From assembly GCA_015698045.1 (NCBI GenBank), contig BLAL01000319.1, positions 62,001 through 126,000 of the forward strand: 64,000 nucleotides of DNA, written 5' to 3'. Of the stretch, positions 11,541 through 24,331 are shown in pieces. Position numbers and translations under genes: made by a program. The notes under the pieces are model-generated. The model was given only the letters and a program-made list of their open reading frames with translations. It was not told the DNA's origin and ran no database searches. Position 1 is the first letter of the stretch; every line of letters begins with the position of its first letter. This DNA is from Rhizophagus clarus (lineage: Eukaryota; Glomeromycota; Glomeromycetes; Glomerales; Glomeraceae).

Positions 11541-12359
11541 ATTTATGTATAATTAATAAGTTTCTTTTTTTTGTAGGAATAAATATATCAAATTTATGTC
11601 AAAACTATACTGAAACTCGCAAATATTTCAGCATTTCAAAAGAGCTTCGGCTGGAAATCTTAGTCAGACTTCACATTTTAAAGAGAAAAAATGGTTGAAA
11701 ATTTTTTGAGATTATCAACCGATCTCAAAATCATATAACCAATACTAAGACTGATCGGCAACTATCAAAATTGCCACAAAAAAGTTTCTATTTTGACAAG
11801 AAACCTTATTTCGGCTTACAAGATATAAAAATAGAACTCAGATAATATTCGTCAAACCAAAAATAATAAAAAAAAATTAATTTTCAAAGGTTATAATTTC
11901 GAATAGAGCCAGAGATCACGAACGGCCTTCGTATTAGAAGTGGAATTTTTCCACTAATTCTTTAAAATCTAGGCATGACAGTAACTTCTTTAACAACACC
12001 AGATGACCGTTACTTTCATTAGGTATTCGGGGCTTATATCAAAATAGAGAGTACAATTGTCTTTTAGTATTCTGGACTCAAGAAATGACAAATGTTAGTG
12101 TCAATGTTCGTTAAGTAATAAATTTTTGTTTTGAGTCCAGAATGCTGAATTTCAGCATTCTGAACTTACGAAATATTTTTTTTAAAAAAAATTACTCTCA
12201 AATTCGAAGCTTAAAAAAAAAACTAAAAAATATTAATTTTTTTTTGGTATCTTTAAAAGGCGTTAAAAAATCATTTCTTTAAAAAAAAAACAATTTCTTT
12301 AAAATGTTGTGTTAAAGTTTATCAAATAAAAAAGAAGTTTATGTAAAGTTTATCAGAAA
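11541..12359. other. Degenerate array edge, no gene
   Basis: Fragments resembling array modules (TTTGTAGGAAT near 11577, CCAGAATGC near 12132) occur among AT-rich DNA. No ORF of interest is seen. Confidence 0.45.
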
Positions 12360-13045
12360 AATATGAAGATCTCTAAAGATTTTTGCGCGAAGTATTTTTA
12401 AAAACCTGCAATTTTGGAGACTATCACAAATTTTTTATCAAAAAATCTTTAAAAAAATAAAAAAAATAATTTCTGCAGTATTGCACAGATTTTTAACAAA
12501 ATTGCATAAAAAAAAGGCGGCAATCTGCTAAAATTGCAGATCACCATAGATCTGAACTGATATAACTTTCCTGATATTTTCTTCCTTTTCATCCCCTTGC
12601 TTTTCCCTTCTTCTATTTTTCATTCCCATTCCTTTCCCCTTTTCCTTTCATTCCTATTCCTTTATCCTTGCCGCATTTCCTTTTCTCCTTTTCCTTTTGT
12701 TTCCCTTCCTTTTCCTTTAGGGTTTAGAAATCTATTAAAAGAAAAAATGAAAAGTTGGTTATTTTTTTATTTATTAGTATGTTACAATTTCATTTAAACT
12801 TACTTTTCATTTTTTTTCTTTAGGTTTTGAATAGTTTATCATAGAAGAAAACAAAAAAAGTTAGCATTTCTTAGTTGTATTTCATTGTAATATCATTGTA
12901 ATATTGGTTATACTTACATTTTCTTTTATTTTTTCTTTTGATTCCTGTAAATCTATTAGAGGACAAAACAGAAGGTTACTACTATTTTTTTATTATCATT
13001 TTGTCACATTTTATCACATTTTTTTTTTAGTGTTAGATTTGAAGT
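12360..13045 (+). repeat. Repeat block: GCGC/CTGCAG words, pyrimidine tract, three to four modules
   Basis: 12360-12560 shares words with the arms at 1680-1820 and 8640-8830. 12570-12720 is a T/C tract. From about 12716, splice-like acceptors (TTTAGG, TTTAGG, TTTTTTTTAG) precede cores containing AATCTATTAAAAG, AATAGTTTATCATAG and AATCTATTAGAGG, roughly 105-125 bp apart. Confidence 0.5.
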
Positions 13046-15600
13046 TATTAATAATGTATTGATTTGATAAATAAAAAAAAAATTTGTTTTATTGAAAAAA
13101 AAATTCACTTCATTTTTGAATTTGTTTTCAATTTTTATTTTTTGTCTCATCTTTATTTTGTTTCTTTTTTTCTAGTCACTTATTTACTACTACCAGTTCT
13201 ATAGTAATAAACAATTAAAACGAATGATTTTTTAACTAAATTAAACATTATAAATGTATAAATTTTAATTTTAGTTTAACATAAATAAAATTTATCACGA
13301 AAAATAAAAATTAGCCAATAAAAATTAGCATATCAATAAATTTGTAAATTTATTATAAGGGGAGGTGATTTAACCTGGGTGATTTAACTAGAAAGGGGGG
13401 AGAGAAGGGTAAGTTAGCAAGACTTTTTTTATTATTTAAATTATATTTAACACTTATTTTTAAATTACATTTAAAAAAAAACTTATTTTTAAGATAAATT
13501 TTTTTGTATATATATAAAAAAATATTACTAAAAAAAAAATAATGATAAAATTTATAATATATATAATGAACTATTAATATACTTGATTTGTATAAGTATT
13601 ATATCATAAATTTCTTTTTAGCTATATAATAAAATATTAAATTATAATTATACAAAATTATTTTAATTAATGATTAATAAGAAAATAAAATTTCTATTAA
13701 ATATTAATAATAAAATATAATAAATAATATTATTAAATTACTACAATAATATTTAAATATTATTAATTTTTATTAATTTTTTATACTATAACATAATAAA
13801 ATATTTTGATTTAAGAAGTTTTATTATTTTAAGATAATCTGAATTATTTAAATTAATTATTCAAATTACTCATTATTCTATTTGATTAAATATTTGGATT
13901 TTAAAATTTTTAAATAGATTATTTTAAATTATTTATAAAATAATTTGATAAAAAGCTTTAATTATAATTATTTCAATTATTTTGATAATTATATTCTGCA
14001 AATTAGGGTAAATTTAGCTTCTAATAAATTATTTATATAATATATAAATTAAATATTAATAAAAATATATATAGCTAGATCATTAAAAAAATATATATAT
14101 ATAATTATTTCAATTTTCTAAATAATTTTATTTAAATATAAAAGTTAATTTCATTTAATTAAAGTAGTACTTTAAATTTACAAATTAAATAATTGGTAAA
14201 AAATTGTATATTATTATAAAAATAAAGATACAAATATATTTAATCTTACTAAAAAACTTTACTTAAATATAAAAAAAGAATTTTAAATACCTCTTATATA
14301 ACCTACATATAATTTTGCATAAAATTTATATATAAAATCCTTTAAAAGTTATGTATTATAGGAGTATTTTTAAAATTTCTTAATAAATATACCCTTACTT
14401 TTAAGCAATCCAGTAATTAGATTTTAATGAATTTAGATTTATCTTAATGAGAGAAATCTAATAGTAGTAAATTTATATTTTTAGCATTATATTGATTAGT
14501 TATTATTAAAAATATATTTATTATATATTATTTATATACTAATATTTATATGTACTGATAAATTTTTTATATCCCATTTCATAATTATAAAAAAACTTTA
14601 TTGTACTGATATTATATATAGTTTTATGATGTAACATGTACTGATACTTTTCTTTGTTCCTTTATTATTAACATATAGTAAGATGCATTGATATTTTAAA
14701 TTATATTAATATTTATTCAAATCAGCATTATAAATTTAGCCTGAGTTAACATAAAGATTCCATGTAAATCACATGATATTTTTAGAATTAATATTTGAAA
14801 AATCAAACAGAATTTAATATTGAAGAGTGACTTAGAGAAATTAGATTTTCTTAGCTACTCAGGTTTGCATAATGCCAGTAAGAATTGGATTTTTGACCTG
14901 CATTATAATTATTGATAACCTATATATAATGATAAATCAATATACTGATATTTTTTCTGCAATATAACTGTATCAGTACATAGAGGTCTGACTGTAAAAA
15001 GTATTATGTATTATATATTTGTATTAATTTGAAGAAAATAAAAGGAATACAATAATATATCAAGATATATGTCATAAGTCAGTGGTTGTGATAAACAGCA
15101 CATATGACATATTGTCATGACATATGCTGTAAAGTAGTTACCCTTAATAAAAAATATGCCTGCCTACTTATAAGTTAAATAAGAGATATTTGGGTCTTAT
15201 GAAAAGGTAATTTAATTTAATCAAAGTAATGAAATTACATCCTAAAGTTAAAAGAGAAGAAATTTTTTGAAATTGATACTGTTTAAAAAATACAAATTTT
15301 TTTATGAATATTATACTTCCTTAGTTTTCTTTTTGATAGACAAGTTATTATTTTTCATGTTAAAATGTGAAAAATTTCATGGAGCTTTTAACTGAAATAA
15401 ATTATAAAATAAGCCGATAAACCTAAGTTTCTTTATTGTTTTATCAGTTTAAATTTATATTTACTTTATTTTCAACTTATTAAAATTTCAAAGTCACAAG
15501 TCACATGTCGTTTATAGATGATAGCCATCATGACAAAATTAAAAAGAAGAATAATTTTTGTTTGAAAATTTCATTCTTACTAAATTAAAAATCTTCGAAA
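13046..15600. other. AT-rich gene-free stretch
   Basis: Only AT-rich DNA is seen apart from two items. One is a GGTGATTTAACCTGGGTGAT pair at 13364-13392. The other is a possible element end reading AGAGGTCTGACTGTA near 14981-14996, which resembles the inverted sequence CAGTCAAACC at about 17354. No gene is visible. Confidence 0.5.
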
Positions 15601-15639
15601 GGATGGTTACTGAGTAAAGCTTATTGATTTTTTTATTAA

Positions 15640-15840
15640 AAAATAGCTAGATGTAGCCCGCTGCTTCGCATCGGGTATTAATCGATCATCAAAAAGTGAC
15701 GCATGGAACAAGCGATAAATCTTTTTTTTTAGTAGCTGGTAGCAGCGCAAATAAATCCGGCAAAATTTTTTAAATCCGGAAATCTTTCGGGCATGGCGCA
15801 GCAGATTTCCGACAAGTACCCTTTTAACACGTTACACGTA
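15640..15840. other. Small GC-richer island with hairpin
   Basis: CCCGCTGCTTCGCATCGGG forms a short stem-loop. It is followed by CCGG- and GCGC-containing words unusual for the surroundings. This may be the tail of a dispersed repeat. No ORF is seen. Confidence 0.35.
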
Positions 15841-16334
15841 TTATTCAATATCTTTATTTTGGTAATAAATTTAATAATATAAATGGGACTCTTTTTAATA
15901 CAGATTATTCCAAATAGTTAAAAAGAAAACGGTAAAAAACTAGATCGATAATCTACACATTAACCTTAAAAATATATAAATATAACGAAATATTTTATTG
16001 GTTCTGGACTACTGGTAAAATTTATTGATTTCAATCACATGTTCCAATATAAAAAATGAAATTCTAAATTTTTCCGAAATTTTTTCAAAAATTTTTTGTG
16101 CGCTGTGCAGGGGCACAGTTGAAATTTTATTTATAAGAACGTTACAAATTGTTCGGCATGTATGCATGATGCCTAAATTGCAGACGGATAACATTGTCCG
16201 AATTGCAGACGGGTATCTAAATTAGGAATTAGGAAACTTCTTTGCTGTACCCTTTGTCAAGCCATACTAATATAAGAAGTTGATTTGTCCCTTTAATTTT
16301 TTGTCACCACTTTCACTTCTTTCTCATATCTTTT

Positions 16335-16369
<35 letters not shown>

Positions 16370-16383
16370 CAAATTCATAAATC

Positions 16384-16887
16384 ATGAATAATAAATCACA
16401 GAAAATTATTTTTTTGCTTTTGGTCTTTTTAAATTTGGTAATTTCAACATCAACTCAAGAAATTATTTCACATATAGCACTATCAGATTCAGAGTAAGTT
16501 ATAATTATTTGTATATATTATAAAGACCAACTTGCTATAACGATTAACCTTATTAAAATTTATAGTAATGAACTGGTATCTCGTGATAGTGCAGCAGGCG
16601 ATGGAAATTCTGGTGGTGGAGGAGGTGGTAGCGGTGGCAGTTCTGGTGGGGTAACAAATGTTAATTGTACGATTTACAATAATGGTAGTGGTGGTAGTAG
16701 TGGAAATCATTATGAATGTACACCACCTCCACCTCCTCCACCTCCTAGTAGTTGTAATTTTAGTTTTGATATTAGAAAAGATTCTTGTCACATAGTCTTT
16801 GGCAGTGGCGACAGCATTGTTGATACCATTAGTTTTTATCTGGTAATTTTGCATTTATTAGTGTTAGTATATGATATTGCCATATGA
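16384..16887 (+). CDS. Secreted Gly/Pro-rich protein, possible GPI anchor (2 exons)
   Basis: Exon 1 is 16384-16493 and exon 2 is 16566-16887. The intron is GTAAGT...TATAG, and without splicing the frame stops one codon into the intron. The product is about 143 residues. Residues 1-24 form a signal peptide (KIIFLLLVFLNLVIS core). The mature part has a Gly/Ser-rich stretch, several Asn-X-Ser/Thr sites, Cys residues, a run of eight Pro, and a strongly hydrophobic C-terminus ending a few residues after a LVILHLLVLV segment. The N-terminal signal plus C-terminal hydrophobic tail suits a GPI-anchored wall or membrane protein, or a single-pass protein. A 30-nt A tract lies just upstream of the start. 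I do not recognise a family. A long open frame on the opposite strand (16854-16489) is only the mirror of the Gly and Pro codons. Confidence 0.7.
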
Positions 16888-17272
16888 TGGGTTGAAATGA
16901 GTTACCTAAAATGTAAATTTTTCTTGAAATATATGTTTAATTAGACTGATATATAAAATCTTTTTAAAATTATTATTAATAAAAAATCAATTCGTTTTAT
17001 TCTTCAAAAGACGCACATAAATCGTTCGATGATGTCCAAATTGTAGATTTGTAACTTAACCATGTATGGTATTTTTTATGATGCAAAATATGGTAGTATG
17101 CAAATCCCTACGGAATACATGTATGGAATTTCAGCGCACAAATAAATTAGTATACAATCAATTTTGGAAATATATAAATGAGTGGAGTTACACTAGTAGT
17201 ACACTGTACTCAAGAACTGTAGATAGCGTATAAACGAAGTGGTAAATAAAGAATTATGAAAAGAAAAATAAT

Positions 17273-17325
<53 letters not shown>

Positions 17326-18590
17326 GATAATTAAAAAATTATTGTAATACTGCAGTCAAACCGATATTGTCTGTATTGAGGAAAAAGTATCGGTATATCA
17401 AAAATTATAGATATAGTATAGCAGATTATAATGCTGGACAAGCAGCTAATTTTGGCCTGCATTATGCTAAATTAATTCAGTACAAAAGTAACAAATCTAT
17501 ATTTAGTATATAAGAAATTACGGTTAATACACACTGGCCAGAGTTAGCGTTAATGCTTTCATGTGCAAGTGTATAACTCCTCATAAACTCCAAGTTACAC
17601 ATTCTAGTACTGGCCCAAATTATATTAGTATCATATACGTCATATAAGGTATACGTTATAATCGTTATAAAATGAAAACATTATAAGTGTATTACTCCAC
17701 ATTCAGTATTTCAAAGGTTACTAGTATTTAACGCCGTGCTCCCACTATTTGTCTCATCTTTTTATTAACCTATACGTTTTATTCACTGTAAAAATCAAAT
17801 CAAATAAAATAAATAAGTAAATATTGTAAATAATCTCTATATAATATTTTTATAGAACATGATTAAATTTATTTTTGAAACTGCTTCTTAAATCCAGGAA
17901 TTAAAAAGAGGAAAGGAGAGCATCATGGATGAAAAAATATGAAAGGAGGCGCCAGAAACCAAGAACAACAAAATGGAAGTATTAAGAGAAAGGAAAGTAT
18001 TAAGAATGAAAAACAATAAAAGGAAAACAGCAGGAGTCTCTTTTTATAGAATGTTCGAGAAAAGATCAGATTGTAGTGAATGGACAGAAAAAACAAACGG
18101 AATAACGATCTTGCATGTAGGAATCATGGAAGCTCAACAAATCACTATGGGCGAAATGTTACAATAGTGCTTTTTTCATTACTGTAACATAAAAAAGTTT
18201 ATTTTTCATGTTTTCAATTATTTATTTATAATTTTCGCCAACACTATTGTCTAAGAAACGCGTAATACGAGTTAATATTGTGCCTTACTAGAAACCTGGA
18301 TTTGAAATTTTATAATTAACGCATCTACATTCTTCGTACGAAAATCGTCTAAAAAGAAATAATAATAGTTGTGTTATTAACGTTCATAAATATCGTACAA
18401 ACCAACAAGAAATTAATTGTTAATTTATTAAACAATTTAAATGAAATTTCTTTTACATATTTTACAAAAAAAAAAAAAAAGAATTCACAAAAAAAAGCTT
18501 TAAGAATGTAAAATCTAATAAGAAAAAAAAACTATTATGTACAGAAAATAATTATTTACATTCTAAAAGATCAAGAAAAACTATTTACAA
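16888..18590. other. Intergenic, (AAT)n microsatellite at 17270-17324
   Basis: It holds an uninterrupted AAT repeat of about 16-18 units and a possible pogo/mariner-like end (CAGTCAAACCG near 17354). A purine-rich stretch at 17900-18170 has a 64-codon open frame that I do not trust as a gene. Confidence 0.5.
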
Positions 18591-18615
18591 ATTGACGATT
18601 TACCTAAATTATATT

Positions 18616-19274
18616 TTAATAACCAGCAGAGTTAATTTTTGTTACTTTTGTTACTTTAGTTACTTTAACTGTTTTATGAACGGTTTTTTTAATTACTGTT
18701 TTAGGAGAACTAACAACTTTAAATCTATGAATAGAAACTTTTTTCGTCACGAATTTAGTTCTTATGATTTTAGCATTACTAACTTTTGTAGTGGATTTAG
18801 TTACGCTAATTGCTTTAGACGCTTTAGCTATTTTAGCGGACTTCGCTACAACTTTAGATTGACCTTTAACGACAACCTTTGACACAACTTTTGGAGTCGC
18901 TTTTGGAAGAGCTTTAGGAGGAACTTTGGCTTTAGCGGGAGCTGGGGTCGCTTTAACAGCTACACCAGCTTTTACTGAACAAGCTTCAGTTACGATGATA
19001 GAAGTAGTTAAAGATTTGACTCTAGCTTTAGTAGTAATAATGAACTTTAGGAGAAAAAAAAATGAGTAAGGTCATCAATTAAATGAAAAAAAAAAAACAA
19101 GATTATAAAATTAATAATTATTACCTTTGTGGAGGTTATGGTAGTAGTTGGAGTAATGGTAGTAATTAATGTTTTAGTACTAGTCGTGGTACATTGTGAA
19201 TGAGCAAATATAGCTTGAATGTTGAAGAGAGCAATAATGTAAATGTTAAGGAAAAAAATATTAAGGAACTTCAT
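18616..19274 (-). CDS. Secreted Lys/Thr/Val-rich cationic repeat protein (2 exons)
   Basis: Exon 1 is 19274-19125 (50 codons) and exon 2 is 19044-18616 (142 codons plus stop). The intron is GTAATAATT...CTCCTAAAG, phase 0. I chose the ATG at 19274 because it starts a typical signal peptide (MKFLNIFFLNIYIIALFNI...) directly after a T-rich leader. An upstream in-frame ATG would begin inside the homopolymer. The 192-residue product continues with a Thr-rich segment, then about 140 residues rich in Lys, Val, Ala, Ser and Thr. That part is built from short KVVxK, KATP and TKVTKVTK motifs, with one Cys and almost no acidic residues. The predicted mature protein is strongly basic and of low complexity. 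A polyanion- or wall-binding role, or an effector, is possible but is inference. Confidence 0.7.
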
Positions 19275-19310
19275 TTTGAAGAAGAAAAAAAAAAAAAAAA
19301 AATAATTCAC

Positions 19311-20860
19311 TCCTAGGGTAAGTTATTTTTTTTTATTAGTATTTTGATTTGTTTCAATGAAGTGAAGATTTAAATAAAGGAAGAAATACCGTGTTTATAT
19401 AGCTTTTTTCTTGTTAATTTTAATTATATATGGTTAATTCAAGATTTACTTGGAATTTTTTTTTTTTCTTTTAATCTAAAGCCTCTTTTCGTTGTGAAAA
19501 AAAAAGCTATCAATTATCCTCAACAAGAGTTATTTTGCATCCGAAAAATTTTTTTTCGTTCAGTTCGTAAAAGAAACATATTGGACGTCTGAAAATCCTA
19601 TATTAAATTATTTCGTGTCGATCTAATCATCAAAAACGTATATAATAAAAAAAAAAAAAAAATTATCAAAGCCATTTAAGCCTATAATAAGGCTTGTGAT
19701 GGCTTACTTTATTCAGCCATGTTGTTTAAGATCAACTATTTAGGCTAAATTGGCCACGATTCGTAAGATTGCCACGTTTGTTTTTACCAAAAGATTTCAC
19801 TTCTATCTTAATCGTGGCTTAACTGGGTTGCAATTCATTTTACTTTACCAAAAGCCACATCTAACAAAGTTGGTCGAGGCTTATATTAATTATTAACTGG
19901 CCACGTTAAATTATGGCTTATAGCATATTATCAATTAAAAAAAAACATAATTATAACTATGTTATCAATATTGAATATTAGCAAAGCCCATAATTACGTG
20001 TAATTTTAACGAATTAACCACGTTAATATTTCAAAAATTCCGATTCTAAAATATATTTTGTAATTTTAAAATGCATACTGAATACTGATTGCGTGGCATC
20101 AAGTTAATTGTGGCTAGGTATTATCAAACCAAAGAAATCAACGCTGACAACGCAGCATCTAATGTCTTAAAGATGATTACTGATTTCCGAAGAGCGATAA
20201 AAGGAGTAGATTTTTTTTTTTTAAAAAAAAAAAAAATGTAATATTAGAAGTTATTGCATAATTTGGCACTACAAAATTTTAGAAAGCATTTTAAGGAATA
20301 AATATGTCGAAATTTGAGGATTTTATAGTTTATTAAATGAGCATCAAATTAAACTTATTACTTGACTATCGTCATTCATCTATTTATTGTTCTCCGGGTG
20401 ATCAGACTTCGTTATAAGAAAAGTCTTTTATAAAATGGATTAAAGTAGTAAAAGTTGCTTATCTGAGAAAATTTCATGAAAACCAACATCAAATTGCCTT
20501 TATATTAAAATTTATCTTAGTAAAATCTTCGAAAAAATCCGTTTTATATGTGAGTTATAAAAATTACTTCGTTAAATGGTAACGAGAATTTTTTCATGTT
20601 AAAATCTGTACCACGCTAAAGATTCGACTGTAAATGTAATAAATGTACAATTTCTAACGACTTTTTAAATCTGCAATTCATGAGATCACCATCTTTAAAG
20701 ATAATTTTATGATAATCTCTATAAAAATTTCTGTTATCACTTAAGCTTTTTAAATAAATTTTATTGCAACATTGAAAGAGAATTTTTGTTATTCTTTTTT
20801 TCAGACTTGTGGGTGAAATAGTTAGTTAAGCCCATCAGATTTCAATACGAATTTCCGAGG
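19311..20860. other. Intergenic with GGCTTA/GTGGC repeat cluster (19665-20125)
   Basis: Words such as GTGGCTTA, GGCCACG and TTAAGCC recur in both orientations over about 450 bp, suggesting a worn foldback repeat. The rest is AT-rich without a credible ORF. Confidence 0.4.
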
Positions 20861-20869
20861 GTATTATTA

Positions 20870-21440
20870 AAGAAATAAATGGCTAAAATATAATGAAGAT
20901 TTCAAGGCCGATAATAATAATATGTTTCGTTTATGATCTCAAAGCGTAGGACGAACAAGAAATAAACCATAACATCCAAGTACAACAAAAAAAATCGCTT
21001 GAATACGTTGTAGCACATCTTATATGAGTTTCTAATTCATGTAAAAATTCTTTTGTAATATTGTCAGAACGACCAAGAGTTTATATAACTCTAATCCAAT
21101 CATAATTAAAGGACGTTGCAGAATGAACTGTATCAAATCCACCTTTACCAATTTCTCTATTAAAATCATGAACATTTATCCATTTAAATAATTTTTTGCG
21201 CAATTCTGACACTAATTCCGTTCTGGTCGCATATGACCACAATGCAAAAACATATTGGTGACAAATTTCAAACTAGGTCAAATTGTGTTTGAATCCTAGA
21301 GTAAAACCATGTACAGCTATCCAACAAAGAATGTTTATTAAAATTTCTTCTGCCGACGAGCCATTTGTCAATTTATTGATTATGCAAATATTTTGGCTAT
21401 GAAATTATTTCGATTTCACACGAATTTATTCCAAACAAGA
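20870..21440 (-). pseudogene. Decayed protein kinase (N-lobe remnant)
   Basis: On the minus strand, 21195-21010 reads with stops and frame changes as a kinase N-lobe of the family expanded in arbuscular mycorrhizal fungi. KWINVHDFNREIGKGGFDTV marks the glycine-rich loop, and TLGRSDNITKEFLHELETHI corresponds to the stretch after the beta-3 strand. The last glycine-loop Gly is Asp. The beta-3 Lys segment is interrupted by a stop. No catalytic HRD or DFG segment can be recovered downstream. The opposite strand and neighbours offer no alternative gene. Confidence 0.65.
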
Positions 21441-23591
21441 AAAAGGAAATCGGAAATTTTCGGTACGGAATATAATTTGTTCCATAATTTCTAAATTCTG
21501 ACCAGCACCAGCATTTGACACATATAATCACGTGACATAATGGAATTTGTACATACATTATGGAATTTATCCGGTCGCAACATTTTATATAATAAATAAA
21601 TAAATAAATTTATAAATTCTTATAATGAAATTTTATAATATAATATAATATCTGACATCGGAATGAATTTTCTAAATGTATTAAACATTCAAACGCAAAC
21701 ACAAAAAAAGAAAGAAAACTTTTTATATACGTGATATAAATTGTGATAGGTTCAGCTCAAAATTTTTCCTTTTGTTCGATAAGTTCGTTATGATGTTCCA
21801 AGGAAGTTGAATTGGCGTCTAATCTGCTATTATTGTTGATCTCATCGACATAGGCGTTCACTTTTTGTCGATAGCTGTCACTATTGTTGAAATTCATGAT
21901 AAAAATGCAGTTACACGTGATATCATATGATATCCCAAGGTTTATTAGAGAAATAGGCTTAATGTGCATCATATTACATTTACCAATACAGAGAAAACGC
22001 GATAAATCGCGTCATACTTCAGGGTCGCACAATTTAATCAATATATTGTAGTGATGTATATAATGTGAACAATGATGACTTTTTCTGCACGGAATCCACC
22101 GCCGAGATGTTTGAGATGCTTAAATAAAAACTGAATTTTCTTACATCATCGAACAAATTATCGAATACTTTTTTAAATTAATCGCGAAATGATATCATAA
22201 TGACTTTTTGGCAGTACATATTTGATTATGTTCAATTTATGTTCATTAATTAATAAAAATTACTATATTATCTAAAATTGCGAAATTCCGCATTCTGATT
22301 GATATGCAGATCGCACGATAACGTGATAAAACTTTCATATGCGAGTAACCAAAATTTTTTTTTAAAAAATCAATTTTGTTTGTACGCCGATAGATAACTA
22401 TTACATAATTGTTTTTTTATTACCCGCAGTTCTATTATATTTATTATGTGAATTTTAGACAATAAATTTTGGTTAATCTTTTTTTGTGTCATTTTTTTGA
22501 CAGTATATATATATATATATATAGAATATATAATATAATATAATGTGTAATATAATGTATAATATATCATGTATAATTATATATTAATATGTTGTATAAA
22601 TTAATCTCATATTACATTATATATACATATATCAAAAAAATGAACTCGATATCATACTTGTCACAAGCCATCACAACAATTTAAAAAATTAGCCAAATTC
22701 CAATCTAAAGTCCATATTAAGAATATGCATACAAGTAAGTACATTTGATAATTCTATGATTCTAAACGCATACATAAATAAATATATAAGCAGATAGATA
22801 TCACCAAGAGATTTCGATGATTTATTTCAATAGATGGATGCATGATTTAGAACATTCACAGGAAAAGATGAGGGAAAGATGACCGATGATGCGTACAAAT
22901 GCCCACATGATGCACACACGAACATCTATTACTTTATTTGATATATGATATGTATTATATTAGAGAGTCTTTTTTACGCACAAACAAATATTCAAGTTTT
23001 TTGATCAACTTTTCACATGATATTTAGATATTTGTCGCAACTTAAATTTTTTTTTTTTTTTTTACGCCCCAAAACCTTTATTTTATTAAAGAACGGAAAT
23101 ATATCCAAGAATAAATATTTTGGTAAGTATAAGATGAAGAACAATCGAATGAAAATCCAAGGTTTATAATCTGCAATGTTAACGCCGGATTTGTTCTTTT
23201 CTAAGTAAAATTTAATGAGTATATTTTAGTCTTTATTTTCCTTATCGAATTTAGAAAAGATTTACAAGGGTTTAAAATGAAAAAGGAAAATTTTAATAGC
23301 AAACCCGTTGATTGAACTTTATATTTCCCACACACTTATAATTTATCAAGTCAAGATTAGTTGAAAAATATAATGTGAAAAGTGAAGGAGTGGTCAATGC
23401 TCAGCCGTAAATTTTTTGATTGATAACGCTCGCACGTTCTTCCAGATCTTTTGTAAACCAACTTTATTTTCTAAATCCGAGCCGGATAAATTTTAATATT
23501 TCCCAGAAAAAGATTTCTTTGTTCAAAAAAAACCTCACATTTACGTTTCTTACTTAATATTTGACTTTATTCGATTAGAATAATTTTGAAA

Positions 23592-23632
<41 letters not shown>

Positions 23633-24300
23633 TTTACTAAGCTTAATTTGAGTATTGTTTCAAATTTTTTTTTCTATCAGATAATCTTTATTTCATTTAT
23701 TATTTTTTTTTCTTTAACTATATATGAATATATACAGTCTATATTAAAAAAAATAAGCTTTTTGATTTTTTGATAATACTGTGATGTATATCAATTTATT
23801 TATGTTTATTTATGCACATTTTAAAATCCAATTTATTTTATAATAATAAATTAATATTTAATTATTTAATTTCCCGCCAATAAAAATGAATGTTTTACAA
23901 AAATTACACATTCGGATATTACATGACATATCTTTACTTACTTTATTATTTATATTATTATATATTTTTAAATGAAAATCTTATACATTTTTAGTTCGTG
24001 GCTGGAATCTTTTTTTACTTTATTTAATTTTATCCGATATACGTACTGATTTATACTTAATAATTTATATTATGTGGTAAAACGTACTTTCTAGTATCTC
24101 GTATCCACATTTATTATATAAAGAGCATTCCCTTTTTTTTCTCTTTCTCTGTCCTTTTTTCTTACTTTGAACCAAGAAAAAAAAAATCCAACGAAAGAAC
24201 GAAACAAATAATAAACAACAAATAAACAAATAAGAGTCAATCCTCTCGATTTTCTTCATTCTTCCTTTCTTTTATTTTTTTTCTATTTTTTTCTATTTTT
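21441..24300. other. Intergenic AT-rich DNA
   Basis: Contents are a (TA)n run near 22505-22570, a poly-T of about 40 nt near 23593-23632, and a 72-codon minus open frame at 21972-21757. That frame has kinase-tail-like composition (many Asn, Glu, Ser) but no support. The 5' flank of the next gene (24250-24331) is T-rich and ends in an A run, as for other genes here. Confidence 0.5.
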
Positions 24301-24331
24301 TTTTTTTTCCCTTCTTTCAAAAAAAAAAAGT

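Noticed and set aside
16489..16854. 121-codon minus-strand open frame
   Set aside because: It is the antisense of the Gly/Pro-codon-rich exon of the secreted protein; Thr/Arg/Trp runs arise from those repeats.
14981..17370. Possible 2.4 kb pogo/mariner element between AGGTCTGACTGTA and CAGTCAAACC
   Set aside because: The two end-like sequences face outward rather than inward, so they cannot bound one element. Partners were not found.
17973..18167. 64-codon plus-strand frame
   Set aside because: Purine-rich strand, no homology that I recognise, no splice partners. Kept only as a note in the intergenic entry.
18592..18882. 96-codon plus-strand frame
   Set aside because: Antisense of the Lys/Thr/Val-rich exon on the minus strand, which has a signal peptide and a coherent intron.
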